DNA of 64,000 nt. It comes from Neptunomonas marina. GTDB taxonomy: Bacteria > Pseudomonadota > Gammaproteobacteria > Pseudomonadales > Balneatricaceae. The stretch spans positions 124,001 to 188,000 of the forward strand of contig NZ_SACQ01000006.1 in NCBI RefSeq assembly GCF_004005935.1, given 5' to 3'. Of the stretch, positions 7,162-16,642 are shown in pieces. How positions within the stretch are numbered: position 1 is the first letter of the stretch; every line of letters starts with the position of its first letter. A program made the position numbers and the translations under genes. The notes beneath the pieces are model-generated. The model ran no database searches, had not been told where the DNA came from, and worked only from the letters and a program-made list of their open reading frames with translations.

Positions 7162-9930
7162 ATGTTCAAATCGTTCTCCATAGGGGTGCAAGGCAAGATC
7201 GCGGTGCTGCTATTGCTAGTCGTAGCGAGTCTTTGCTGGTTAACCCATTCCATACTGCGGCCACAATTACTAGTGGCGGTAGAGGAGCAATTGAGCAAAG
7301 GATTTGCGGTGAAATTAGGTGAGCTTGAGAAGCTCGTTTTAACAGACGATGGTGCATTATCAGAGCGGTGGTTCGCTCAAGCACAGCAGTTAGTTGCGCC
7401 TGATAATATTTTTCTTGTCGGGCGTAAAGCGGATCGCCAGTTACATGTATTAAACGGTGATAGTGAACGTCTACTCAGCGCCAATGAGTTGCTTGTGGCC
7501 TATTTAGATAGCGCCGTTGATACCTATTCTTGGATAGAGCATGGCCAGCAGGGGGCGCTTTTTGGCGCTATCGCGTTGCCGCCAGATCCAGAAAGTGGTC
7601 GTCGCTATTTGATATTGCAGCGTAATATCGCTGATTGGGAAGCGATTTTCTATGGGGTAGTACAGCGCTACTTCCTTGGTTTGTTTGTCGTACTACTACT
7701 CTTTTTTGGCGCGTTGGCCGTATTATTCTGGCGCAAAGTCCGGGTGCGCTTGCAACATATGGTGCAAGTGTCTGAGGCGGTGGCGCAAGGCGATCTAACT
7801 GCGCGTACGTCGATGCCGACAGATGACGAAATTGGTCAGGTTGCGGCAGCTATGAATACGATGATGCAGCGTATTCAAGCCTCGCAAGAGGCGTTACTCA
7901 ATAACAACCGTCAGCTTGACGATATTCTTCATCATATCCCGTCTTGGGTTTTTATTAAGGACCTGCAGGGGCGGTATATCCTTACTAACCGGCGCTTTGA
8001 TGAAGCGTTTAGTGAACGGGGGCCTCTTATTGGGCGCACTGTTTACGATGTGGTTGAGCCTAACGATGCTGATCGTTTTGTTGAATATGACCAAGAAGTG
8101 ATGGCCTCGAAGCAGGCTATCAGCCGCCGAGTTTCGATCGTGCGTGAGGGTGAGGAGCACCAACTGCTGCTGGTCAAATTCCCCTTGCTGGATGTGAATG
8201 ATGCGGTTTACGGCATCTGCTCGGTGGTAACCGACCTCTCCAATGTCGAGCAAACTGAGAACCTACTGAATATCTCGCGTAGCATCTTCGAAAATACCCG
8301 AGAAGCGATTCTGATTACCGATGTAGACCGGAAAATCCTGGATGTGAACCAGTCCTTTGAGCGCATTACTGGCTATACAAAGAGTGATGTTGTTGGCTTA
8401 GATCCAAACTTTCGCGCGTCAGGGAAAACGCAAGATGGCGTTTATCGTGGCATGTGGCAAGCGTTAGAGGCATATGGACATTGGAAGGGCGAGGTGATTA
8501 ATCGCCGTAAAAATGGCCAAGAGTATCACGAGCGCCTCTCAATCAACTCGATTATGGGGCGCGATGAGGTTGTAACCGGCTATATCGGCATCTTCCAAGA
8601 TATCACTGAAGAGAAACAGGCCAGTGAAAATCTGACCAAGCTCGCTTATCGAGACCCTTTAACGGACCTACACAACCGAGAGTCCTTTAAGATTCGCTTG
8701 GCGGATACTGTTAGTTACGCAAAACGTTATCGCTCCTCTTTTGGTGTGCTGTTTATCGATCTTGATCACTTTAAAGAGGTGAATGATACCCAAGGCCATG
8801 ACTTTGGCGACCAGCTGCTTGTGATGGTGGCTGAGCGGCTGAGAGAAAACACGCGAACAGTGGATGTTGTGAGCCGCTTAGGAGGCGATGAATTCACCGT
8901 GTTAGTGCCGGGGGAGGTAACCGAGTCTGGATTAGCGGTGTTAGCCAATCAAATTATTACCGTGCTGAGTGCTCCGTTTGTGATCGAAAAGCAGAAAGTG
9001 ATGATTGGCAGCAGCATTGGGATAGCGATCTTCCCCCGGGATGGTGATGATATAGAACTACTTTTGAAGCACGCTGATGCCGCGATGTATAACGCTAAAG
9101 CGCAGGGACGAGGCTGCTTCTCATTTTTTGATTTCAACATCAATGCGCGTAACCAGCGTATGATCAAAGTGAAACATGCGTTGCGCTCTGCCATCGAGGA
9201 TAAAGAGTTCAGCTTGGTGTATCAGCCTAAGGTCAACCCCGCTCAGATGACATTGACCGGTTATGAGGCGCTTATTCGTTGGGACAGCGCACAGCTAGGC
9301 CCTATATCTCCTGCCGAGTTTATTCCAATAGCTGAGGAATCGGGTGAGATCGAACGGATTACCGACTGGGTGCTGCAGCGGGTTGCGACGGATATGCAAG
9401 TTTCCAACGTGCTTGACCGATCTAACGTGTCGATCAACATTTCAGCCAAGCAGTTTCGCAGCGATGCATGGATCAATACACTGCGCGAGCTTGACGCAAA
9501 CAACCTGATCAACGCGCATGCGATTACCATTGAGGTCACTGAAACGGCGCTGGTGGATTCGTTTGATAAAACGCTCGAACAGCTGCAGGCATTACGAGAC
9601 CTTGGTGCGACGATTGCCATCGATGATTTCGGAACGGGTTACTCGTCTTTGTCTTATCTTAAGAAGATGCCCATTCAATATTTAAAAATAGACCGCAGCT
9701 TCGTAAAAGATATAGGTGTGGACCCTGATGATCAGACCATTGTGCAAACGGTTATTGTTATGTCCCATGCGTTGGGTATTAAGGTGATCGCAGAGGGGGC
9801 TGAGTCGCAGGAGCAGGTTGATTTCTTGAGCGCTCAGCAGTGTGATGAGATACAAGGTTACTATTTTGCTAAGCCCATGCCGTTGCAAGACTTAGCGAAA
9901 TTTTCGCTTCAAGAACCAGCCGAAGCGTAA
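7162..9930 (+). CDS. Membrane PAS-PAS-GGDEF-EAL c-di-GMP enzyme
   Basis: This 922-residue inner-membrane sensor has a first membrane helix at about 12-32, a periplasmic sensor of about 140 residues, a second helix at about 173-195, and HAMP (about 196-250). PAS domains lie near 255-365 and 370-490, then GGDEF (about 500-660) and EAL (about 675-915). The cyclase signature GGDEF is intact, with an RTVD I-site five residues before it. The phosphodiesterase domain keeps EALIRW, ISAKQ, VTETAL, DDFGTGYSS and LKIDRSF, so both activities are possible and one may dominate. The direction of the net activity cannot be read from sequence. It appears monocistronic and ends at a bidirectional terminator. 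The ribosome site before ATG 7162 is weak. Confidence 0.9.
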   Translation: MFKSFSIGVQGKIAVLLLLVVASLCWLTHSILRPQLLVAVEEQLSKGFAVKLGELEKLVLTDDGALSERWFAQAQQLVAPDNIFLVGRKADRQLHVLNGDSERLLSANELLVAYLDSAVDTYSWIEHGQQGALFGAIALPPDPESGRRYLILQRNIADWEAIFYGVVQRYFLGLFVVLLLFFGALAVLFWRKVRVRLQHMVQVSEAVAQGDLTARTSMPTDDEIGQVAAAMNTMMQRIQASQEALLNNNRQLDDILHHIPSWVFIKDLQGRYILTNRRFDEAFSERGPLIGRTVYDVVEPNDADRFVEYDQEVMASKQAISRRVSIVREGEEHQLLLVKFPLLDVNDAVYGICSVVTDLSNVEQTENLLNISRSIFENTREAILITDVDRKILDVNQSFERITGYTKSDVVGLDPNFRASGKTQDGVYRGMWQALEAYGHWKGEVINRRKNGQEYHERLSINSIMGRDEVVTGYIGIFQDITEEKQASENLTKLAYRDPLTDLHNRESFKIRLADTVSYAKRYRSSFGVLFIDLDHFKEVNDTQGHDFGDQLLVMVAERLRENTRTVDVVSRLGGDEFTVLVPGEVTESGLAVLANQIITVLSAPFVIEKQKVMIGSSIGIAIFPRDGDDIELLLKHADAAMYNAKAQGRGCFSFFDFNINARNQRMIKVKHALRSAIEDKEFSLVYQPKVNPAQMTLTGYEALIRWDSAQLGPISPAEFIPIAEESGEIERITDWVLQRVATDMQVSNVLDRSNVSINISAKQFRSDAWINTLRELDANNLINAHAITIEVTETALVDSFDKTLEQLQALRDLGATIAIDDFGTGYSSLSYLKKMPIQYLKIDRSFVKDIGVDPDDQTIVQTVIVMSHALGIKVIAEGAESQEQVDFLSAQQCDEIQGYYFAKPMPLQDLAKFSLQEPAEA

Positions 9931-9959
9931 AAAAAAGCCCGCATGAAGCGGGCTTTTTT
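9931..9959. terminator. Bidirectional terminator
   Basis: Arms GCCCGC (9937-9942) and GCGGGC (9948-9953) with a 5-base loop are flanked by A6 on the left and T6 on the right. It serves both the GGDEF-EAL gene and the convergent DUF1329 gene. Confidence 0.88.
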
Positions 9960-9963
9960 ATGA

Positions 9964-11313
9964 CTAACGACCAAGGCGGCGAATCGCCTGTGGTGTAAAG
10001 TCTTTGTGTGAGAAGCGTTTCGTAAAGTCGAAGCCGATGCCCTCTTCATTAGTGAGGCCGCCGGCAAGATAGCGCCCCGACTGAAGATCATACAGCAGCT
10101 CTGCGGTTAACCAAGGTACATCCACATCACGGAACTGGAATTGGTGCGCTTCGCCAACTCGCCACAGTTCGCCGCGCCCATCGTAGTGATCAACCACGGC
10201 GGCTTGCCAAGTATCTTCATCGATGTAGAAGGTGCGCTTGGCATAAACATGGCGTGCTCCCTCTTTCAAGGTAGCTTCTACTTTCCAAACACGGTGTAGC
10301 TCGTAGCGCGTTAAGTCCGAGTTTACGTGGCCTGCTTGCAGGATATCCTCGTAATTTAGCTCACGATCAGCGAGTTTAAAGCTGTTATAAGGGATGTACA
10401 TCTCTTGTTTGCCAACAAGATTCCACTCGTAACGATCGGGAGCGCCGTTAAACATGTCTAGGTTGTCTGTTGTGCGTTGGCCATCAGTGGCCGTACCCGG
10501 TGCATCATATGCAATCTGAGGAGCGCGGCGCACTCGACGCTGCCCTGCGTTGTACGTCCAGGCCTGACGCGGTTGTGTAACTTGGTTCATGGTTTCGTGA
10601 ACCAGCAGCACGTTACCGGTTAGGCGAGCAGGTGCTTCAACTTTTTGTACAAAGTAGAACAAAATGTTGTCGTCTGTCTTTGGATCATAGGGCTCTTTTA
10701 GGTAGGTTGGCCAAGACATCTTTTCGTTGATCTTAACCGGTGTAAAGCTGCCATTCGCTTGTACAGGGACTTGCACGAATGTACGTTCGAGCGCACCCCC
10801 ACGGTAGCGTGTCATATGGTTCCAAATCACTTCCAAGCCGTTGGCTGGAATCGGGAAAGGCACGGCCTCAGAAAGGCCTGCAATACCATTGCCGTTATCA
10901 GTGAGCTCGGCGCTGGTTGCGTTTTGCGCAACGGCAGAATAAACCTTCTGTGGCAACTTTGCTGTGCGATGCGTTTTATAGACGGGAATCTTAAACGTAT
11001 CTGGGTATTTAGCGAGCATCGCTAGCTGGCCCGGCGACAGCTTGTCTTTATACTGATCGGCATTGGCTGCGGTGATGGTAAACAGCGGCTGCTCATCAGC
11101 AAAGGGGTTGCTATAACGGTTATCAGTGGATGCGATACCACCCGTCCAAGCGGGGATTGAACCATCGCTATTGCCTGCTTTTTCAGCACCCATGGGTGTT
11201 AGATCTTTACCCAATCGAGCAGCTTCTTCTGCTGAGACCGCCGCCAGCGCTGCGATACTCCAACTCATCGACAGTGCTGATGCTACTAGCAGGGTCGTTG
11301 ATTTAAATGTCAT
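9964..11313 (-). CDS. DUF1329 outer-membrane lipoprotein-sorting-like protein
   Basis: This secreted protein of about 449 residues has a signal peptide ending near the AALAAVSAEEA segment. The mature start, with EEAARLGKDLTPMGAEKAGN and then GSIPAWTGGI, is the hallmark of the DUF1329 family. DUF1329 proteins have a LolB-like fold and are found almost always beside DUF1302 beta-barrels in pseudomonads and marine bacteria, often in sterol, alkane or lipid-degradation contexts; the exact function is unproven. ATG 11322 is possible, but the GAGG ribosome site abuts it, while ATG 11313 lies 9 bases downstream of that site, so 11313 is preferred. It is the second gene of the DUF1302-DUF1329 operon (28-base gap). 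Confidence 0.85.
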   Translation of the reverse strand: MTFKSTTLLVASALSMSWSIAALAAVSAEEAARLGKDLTPMGAEKAGNSDGSIPAWTGGIASTDNRYSNPFADEQPLFTITAANADQYKDKLSPGQLAMLAKYPDTFKIPVYKTHRTAKLPQKVYSAVAQNATSAELTDNGNGIAGLSEAVPFPIPANGLEVIWNHMTRYRGGALERTFVQVPVQANGSFTPVKINEKMSWPTYLKEPYDPKTDDNILFYFVQKVEAPARLTGNVLLVHETMNQVTQPRQAWTYNAGQRRVRRAPQIAYDAPGTATDGQRTTDNLDMFNGAPDRYEWNLVGKQEMYIPYNSFKLADRELNYEDILQAGHVNSDLTRYELHRVWKVEATLKEGARHVYAKRTFYIDEDTWQAAVVDHYDGRGELWRVGEAHQFQFRDVDVPWLTAELLYDLQSGRYLAGGLTNEEGIGFDFTKRFSHKDFTPQAIRRLGR

Positions 11314-11341
11314 AAGTTTCATCCTCTTCTCTGCTGCTAGG

Positions 11342-13315
11342 TTAGAACGACACGGAAGCGCTTAAGGAGATAAAGTCGCGGTCTTCTAGCTCGTTATAGT
11401 CACCACCAAAGAAATTGGTATAGGACAGCTGAGCAGAGTAGCGTTCTAGATAATCGGCGCGCAGGCTAATGTTGAGCGATTTCTGGTCTTCGTTGAATGC
11501 TGCGCCTGGCTGTGGGCCGTAGCCGCTGAGGCCATGTTTGAAGCTCACCTGTGGCGTCAGCGTGACGCCAGAAAATGCATTCGGATAGGTAAGAGCCGCG
11601 CGAGCAACATAACCGAAGGAGTCTTGGGTTACGAAGCCATCATCATCACCCGGTGCGTATCCAAATACGCCGCTGCGGCCATATTTGAGGGCGGCTGCGC
11701 TCTCATCAAAGTTATGGATGTGGGTCCAGCCAAGCTCGCCAATAAGAGCTAAGCGGCTTGCGCCCATAATATTGTTAACGGTTTTAATCACCGTGGTTTG
11801 AATCTGAGTGATGTCAAACTGTGTGTAACCGCTGATGTCATCACCCAGTCCGGCTGTACCGACAGGTACCACAGTACCGTTAGCAGGGTTACCCGGCTGA
11901 GTGCCTAGCGTGAGCATTGAAGCGACCAGCATAGGGCCATTCAGCTGCAAAGGCACATCTTGTTTGTGGCTGATCTCACCCGACCACGCCAAGTCTCCGA
12001 TGTTGGTATTCCAGCTCACACCAAACATCTTCACATCTTCTGGGTATTCGGTGAAGTAGCGGCTATTGAAAGGTACAGTGCCCTGAACAATTTGCCCCAC
12101 GGTGGTCGTGACTGTTTGCGCAATAGCTGCTTGAACGGCAGGGTCGGTTACGTCTGCTCCCATGCCAATAAACTGCTGCGTGACTTGTGCGGTTACACCC
12201 GGCGCCAGCGCTGCGCCCAGTGCTGCCGGATCTGTTGGTGTCTTGATACCGCTCACGATAGGTAGGCGGCTGTGGTAGTTCGCGAAATAGAAGCCAAATT
12301 CGGTATCGTTCAGTGACTCCGCGAAATAGCGCGCTGCAAAACCAAATTGGCCGTTATCGTCCGCTTCGCGGACACCGTCCGCATCTCTTAGAACAACAGG
12401 CGTGGTACCGGTCAGGTTCCAAGGCGAGGTGTTCGCGACAGCATTGAAGTAGGGCGAGTCAGGAACGAAGTTAAAGTCGCCAGCGTTGACTCGGATGCCG
12501 TTACAACCCTGTGCGGCAAAGTCGTTGGCAGAGAAATAAGTCCCGCAGCCATCTTCAACCGTAGGCTCCCATGTAAGCTGGTAGAAGGCTTCTAAGCTGA
12601 GATTATCGGTAGCACCGAGTGATGCGAAAACCATGTTAACGGGCAGCAAGGCTTCTTTGATTTCTGCACCAGGGCGACGTAGCGCACTGACATCGAACGG
12701 GTTGATGGCGTTCAAGCCACCTTGGATGAAAGTACTTTCACCCCAGTTGAGTACTTGGCTACCTAAGCGCACGTCGAGTGGCTTATTACCAATGTCAAAG
12801 TTACCCCAAACATATGCGTCGAGAATTTCGCCGCCGGTGAACTTGGCATAGTCATTAAAGCCTGAATCATCGAGCGGGGTATTAGCTGCATAGCCGTTGT
12901 TGGTGTGGCCATGTGCTCGATTGCCATCGTTTAGCTCAAAATCAACCCAGTACTTTCCTCGGATGAAAGCGCCATAGTTTTCGTAGGTGAGTGATAGTTC
13001 GTGCAAACTTTTCAGGGTACGTGAGAACGTATCGCCCCGTTTGAAGTTCTGGTTACCATCATCAAAACTACCAGAGCCTCGCCCCGTGCCTCCATTTGGC
13101 GCGGAGATCAGGTCTGAATCAGGGCTCTCAACGCGCCAGCTGGCACCAAGGGACACCTGAGAGTCAAATCGACCTTCGATCTCGCCGAGTTGGAACTCCG
13201 CCGCATAGGCTTGTTGCGCCATGGTCAGCGCCAAAATAGTAGGGAGGAGTTTGCGAGAAAATGCGTGAGAGGGAGGCAGAGACTTGGGTGGCACTCCGTT
13301 CATTTTTATTGCCAT
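11342..13315 (-). CDS. DUF1302 outer-membrane protein
   Basis: This is a 657-residue exported protein. The signal peptide contains a hydrophobic LLPTILALTMAQQAYA stretch ending near residue 39. The mature start EFQLGEIEGRFDSQVSLGASWR, many alternating aromatic strands and a C-terminal strand ending in SLSASVSF (final Phe) are typical of a beta-barrel inserted by BAM. The sequence fits DUF1302, the partner of DUF1329. These pairs are suspected to move hydrophobic substrates across or within the outer membrane. The start ATG 13315 has an AAGGTG ribosome site 7 bases upstream. A divergent AraC-family regulator begins at 13641 and is the likely controller. Confidence 0.87.
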   Translation of the reverse strand: MAIKMNGVPPKSLPPSHAFSRKLLPTILALTMAQQAYAAEFQLGEIEGRFDSQVSLGASWRVESPDSDLISAPNGGTGRGSGSFDDGNQNFKRGDTFSRTLKSLHELSLTYENYGAFIRGKYWVDFELNDGNRAHGHTNNGYAANTPLDDSGFNDYAKFTGGEILDAYVWGNFDIGNKPLDVRLGSQVLNWGESTFIQGGLNAINPFDVSALRRPGAEIKEALLPVNMVFASLGATDNLSLEAFYQLTWEPTVEDGCGTYFSANDFAAQGCNGIRVNAGDFNFVPDSPYFNAVANTSPWNLTGTTPVVLRDADGVREADDNGQFGFAARYFAESLNDTEFGFYFANYHSRLPIVSGIKTPTDPAALGAALAPGVTAQVTQQFIGMGADVTDPAVQAAIAQTVTTTVGQIVQGTVPFNSRYFTEYPEDVKMFGVSWNTNIGDLAWSGEISHKQDVPLQLNGPMLVASMLTLGTQPGNPANGTVVPVGTAGLGDDISGYTQFDITQIQTTVIKTVNNIMGASRLALIGELGWTHIHNFDESAAALKYGRSGVFGYAPGDDDGFVTQDSFGYVARAALTYPNAFSGVTLTPQVSFKHGLSGYGPQPGAAFNEDQKSLNISLRADYLERYSAQLSYTNFFGGDYNELEDRDFISLSASVSF

Positions 13316-13640
13316 TTTCGTTCACCTTGCATTGTTATTTTTGTAGCAACGGCCGCTACAGCTGTCACGTTATGCTGCTTGTGGTGTTACTTTGTAACCG
13401 TCCGTAGAATCACAAGTCGATGCTTTCAAGTCACTTATTCATCACAAGGGCTTGAAATCGTGAATCCATTTCGCCAGTGTAGCTTGATTAAGCATCTTCT
13501 ACACTGTGCTTAAGTACAACAATAGCAATAATCGCCAGAATAACTAACAAAACAGTGCGATGAGTCATACGGAAATGTGGGTGGCAGTACCAATAAAAAT
13601 AATAGGCTGCGAGAGTCACTACGCGTGAGGTTATAAAGTT
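13316..13640. promoter_or_regulatory. Divergent control region between DUF1302 and the AraC regulator
   Basis: No gene was found in this 325-base stretch. It holds two dyads: TGTAGC (13342-13347)/GCTACA (13355-13360), and AGTGTAG (13476-13482)/CTACACT (13499-13505) with an inner GCTT/AAGC. These are candidate operators for the adjacent AraC-family protein. No near-consensus promoter stood out. Confidence 0.35.
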
Positions 13641-14705
13641 ATGGAACGCAAGATCACAGTCCCAAGTGGTTACGTTAAGCACTTGCTGGATTTGGCTGAA
13701 GCGCAAGGCTTCGAAGTAGCGAGCCTGCTGGATTATGTCGGCTTACAGCAGGAGGATGTGGATCAGCAAACAGAGTTTCCAGCTGATAAGTTTGGTCAGC
13801 TGTATCAGCGCATTATCTGGATTACGCAAGATGAGTCGTTTGGGCTTATGGGGGGCGGACGCGTTCCCAACGGAACCTTTAGGATGATGTGCCATGCGAT
13901 TCTGCATTGCAGCAGCTTAGAGAAGGCGCTCCACCGGTGTACCGACTTTTACGAGATATGCCGCGGCCCAGTTATCAAGCCTGTATTGATTAGGCGCGGG
14001 CGCTACGCAAAGATCTCTTTTGCGCCGGTTCAAGGGGTCACCGCCGAGGAGTTTGCGCACCTGCTTGAAGTTGAAGCACCTGAAAAGATTCGTGCTTCTA
14101 TGTCGGTATGGCAGCACTTCACGAGCTGGTTGATTGGCACGCGGCTGGAGTTGAAGGCAGCCTACTTCACCTTTTCAAAGCCTGATGATGCTGACTATTA
14201 CCGTACTCTGTTCCGCTCTGAGGTGCGCTTTGATCAGCATGATAACGCGATTGTTTTCCCTGCACGCTTTCTGGATTACCCCTTGATTCAAACAGAAGCC
14301 TCCCTGCGCGGATTTCTAAAAACAGCACCCTTTCAGTTGCACGTTATGGTGGATGACGATAAGTCTTTGAAGTCGCAAGTGGTTGCGATGTTAGGCAAAG
14401 ACTTCAGCCGCGAGCTACCGAGTGCTGATGAGGTCGCGTCGATGCTGCATGTTTCGGTTTCAACATTGCGGCGCCGGCTGTTAGAGGAGGGGACTTCATA
14501 TCAAAAGATTAAAGATGATTGTCGTAAAGAAGCAGCCATTAATTACATGAACTCTCCGCACCTCTCCATCAATGATGTTGCCGGGTTAATGGGGTTTGAA
14601 GAGCCTTCTGCTTTCTTTCGGTCTTTCAAAAAATGGACCGGTATGACACCTGGGCAATACCGTAAAAGTGAAGACTATCAAAATCAGTACTCGCATGAGG
14701 TTTGA
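13641..14705 (+). CDS. AraC-family transcriptional regulator (OruR/ArgR-like architecture)
   Basis: This 354-residue regulator has an N-terminal arabinose-binding-like/AraC_binding_2 domain of about 230 residues (starting VPSGYVKHLLDLAEAQG, with an LMGGGRVPNGTFRMMCHAIL stretch). The C-terminal AraC double helix-turn-helix spans about residues 255-350 (SADEVASMLHVSVSTLRRRL, then INDVAGLMGFEEPSAFFRSF). That architecture is shared by regulators of arginine, ornithine and fatty-acid or sterol utilisation. It is divergent from the DUF1302/DUF1329 operon and probably activates it in response to a small hydrophobic or amino-acid-like ligand; the ligand is unknown. GAGG lies about 10 bases before the ATG. 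Confidence 0.87.
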   Translation: MERKITVPSGYVKHLLDLAEAQGFEVASLLDYVGLQQEDVDQQTEFPADKFGQLYQRIIWITQDESFGLMGGGRVPNGTFRMMCHAILHCSSLEKALHRCTDFYEICRGPVIKPVLIRRGRYAKISFAPVQGVTAEEFAHLLEVEAPEKIRASMSVWQHFTSWLIGTRLELKAAYFTFSKPDDADYYRTLFRSEVRFDQHDNAIVFPARFLDYPLIQTEASLRGFLKTAPFQLHVMVDDDKSLKSQVVAMLGKDFSRELPSADEVASMLHVSVSTLRRRLLEEGTSYQKIKDDCRKEAAINYMNSPHLSINDVAGLMGFEEPSAFFRSFKKWTGMTPGQYRKSEDYQNQYSHEV

Positions 14706-14876
14706 CTTTTTTTGTCAGTGAAAGTGTTGGCTTTCGATATTGCGGTTTCTTGCTCCTTGGTCAATCATCCAACGGACTGAAAAGCTCCCACCCCAGAAGT
14801 TGTGAAAGCTGATTGGGGAGCTTTGCCTATATTTCAGCGAGCGTTATAGATAATAAAATTGAGCCGGAGAAGGGTT

Positions 14877-16532
14877 ATGACTGAACGTGAATCGATGGAG
14901 TTTGATGTTGTCATCGTCGGTGCAGGGCCTGCGGGCCTCTCGGCAGCTTGCCGACTCATGCAACAAGCTAATGCAGCTGAACAAGAGCTGACCGTTTGTG
15001 TCGTAGAAAAAGGCTCAGAAGTGGGCGCACATATCTTATCGGGTGCGGTGATTGAATCACGCGCCCTAGATGAACTCTTCCCCGATTGGAAAGAGCGCGG
15101 TGCCCCTCTAAATACCCCGGTCACCGAAGATGAACTCTACCTGCTAAAAGACGGGGAAAGCGCAAAGAAACTGCCCAATGCACTGATTCCCAAAACCATG
15201 CACAACGAAGGTAACTATATTGTTAGCTTAGGGAATGTGACACGCTGGTTGGGTGAGCAGGCTGAAGCCCTCGGTGTTGAGATCTTCCCAGGCTTTGCCG
15301 CATCGGAAGTGCTATACCACGACGATGGCAGCGTTAAGGGGATCGCGACCGGTGATATGGGCATTGGTGCGGATGGCAGCGAGAAAGACAGCTACATGCC
15401 CGGCATGGAGCTGCATGCCAAGTACACTCTGTTTGCTGAAGGCTGCCGTGGCCACTTGGGTAAACAGCTCTACAGCCAATTTGAGTTGGATAAAGACGCC
15501 GATGCACAACACTATGGCATCGGTATTAAAGAGCTATGGGATATCGATCCCGCTAAGCACAAGCCGGGCTTAGTGGTACATGGCTCTGGCTGGCCGCTAT
15601 CAGGGGGCACCAGCGGTGGTTTCTTCCTCTATCATACCGATGATAACCAAGTGGTGGTGGGGCTGATCGTGGATCTGAACTACGCCAACCCGTACATCAG
15701 CCCGTTTGATGAGTTCCAGCGCCTTAAGCATCACCCAGTTCTAAAGCAACACCTTGAGGGCGGCAAGCGCGTCTCTTACGGTGCGCGTGCAATCGCGAAA
15801 GGCGGTTTCAATGCGTTACCTGAGATGGTCTTCCCCGGCGGTCTGCTGATCGGTTGTAACGCCGGTACGCTGAACTTTGCCAAGATCAAAGGGACGCACA
15901 CCGCGATGAAGTCTGGCATGTTAGCCGCCGAGAGCGTCTTTGCCGCGCTGCAAGCCGGTTGCACCGGTGGTAAGAAGCTCGACAGCTTCAACACGGCATT
16001 CAAAGACTCGTGGTTGTATGAAGAGCTATACCGCACACGTAACTTTGGACCGGCGATGCATAAGTTTGGGCCGTTCTTGGGTGGTGCGTTCAACTTTATC
16101 GACCAAAATATCTTTGGCGGCAAGTTACCGATCACCTTGCGTGATAACCACGAAGACTACGCGCAGATGCGCCCGGCATCGGAATTTACACCCATCGCGT
16201 ACCCCAAACCGGATGGCGTCTTGAGCTTTGATAAGCTCAGCTCGGTTTTCCTCTCCAACACGAACCATGAAGAGGACCAACCGTGCCACTTGACACTAAA
16301 AGACCCGAGCGTTCCGTTGGCGAAAAATCTGCCAACTTACGCGGAACCAGCACAACGTTACTGCCCAGCGGGTGTGTATGAAGTGGTAGAGGATGACGCC
16401 AGCCAACCGAGCTTCCAGATCAATGCTCAGAACTGCGTCCACTGCAAAACCTGTGACATCAAAGACCCAGCACAGAATATTGTTTGGGTGACCCCTGAAG
16501 GCACAGGCGGACCTAACTATCCGAATATGTGA
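14877..16532 (+). CDS. Electron transfer flavoprotein-ubiquinone oxidoreductase (ETF-QO)
   Basis: This 551-residue membrane-associated flavo-iron-sulfur enzyme passes electrons from reduced ETF, fed by acyl-CoA and other dehydrogenases, to ubiquinone. An FAD-binding GAGPAGLSAAC motif lies at about 14-24. The conserved GGFNALPE and CNAGTLNFAKIKGTH segments lie in the middle. The C-terminal 4Fe-4S cluster is formed by a Cys near 505 and CVHCKTCDIKDP, ending in the usual GTGGPNYPNM. Length matches the family. The start is ATG 14877 with GGAGAAGGG directly upstream; an in-frame TTG at 14859 is less likely. No etfAB genes are adjacent. Confidence 0.95.
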   Translation: MTERESMEFDVVIVGAGPAGLSAACRLMQQANAAEQELTVCVVEKGSEVGAHILSGAVIESRALDELFPDWKERGAPLNTPVTEDELYLLKDGESAKKLPNALIPKTMHNEGNYIVSLGNVTRWLGEQAEALGVEIFPGFAASEVLYHDDGSVKGIATGDMGIGADGSEKDSYMPGMELHAKYTLFAEGCRGHLGKQLYSQFELDKDADAQHYGIGIKELWDIDPAKHKPGLVVHGSGWPLSGGTSGGFFLYHTDDNQVVVGLIVDLNYANPYISPFDEFQRLKHHPVLKQHLEGGKRVSYGARAIAKGGFNALPEMVFPGGLLIGCNAGTLNFAKIKGTHTAMKSGMLAAESVFAALQAGCTGGKKLDSFNTAFKDSWLYEELYRTRNFGPAMHKFGPFLGGAFNFIDQNIFGGKLPITLRDNHEDYAQMRPASEFTPIAYPKPDGVLSFDKLSSVFLSNTNHEEDQPCHLTLKDPSVPLAKNLPTYAEPAQRYCPAGVYEVVEDDASQPSFQINAQNCVHCKTCDIKDPAQNIVWVTPEGTGGPNYPNM

Positions 16533-16567
16533 ATAGAAGGGAAGTCGCTCTTCAGCCCAATATAGAT

Positions 16568-16642
16568 AGTACTCATACTCCCTTGGATAGATTAATATGT
16601 GCTCATTAAAGGGAATCTAATACAGGGAAAGGTATGAGTACT
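16568..16642 (+). promoter_or_regulatory. 5' UTR inverted repeat that would mask the start codon
   Basis: AGTACTCATAC (16568-16578) is perfectly complementary to GTATGAGTACT (16632-16642), which contains the ATG of the first paralogue. Two competing nested pairings are also visible: TCCCTT (16579-16584) with AAGGGA (16609-16614), and TAGATT (16588-16593) with AATCTA (16614-16619). In RNA the outer helix would occlude the ribosome site and ATG; the inner ones could reshape it. It might alternatively be a DNA operator. Confidence 0.4.

Noticed and set aside
14781-14824. AAAGCTCCC ... GGGAGCTTT dyad upstream of ETF-QO as a terminator
   Set aside because: The loop is 26 bases and no T-run follows beyond three T; it may be a 5' UTR fold but evidence is thin.
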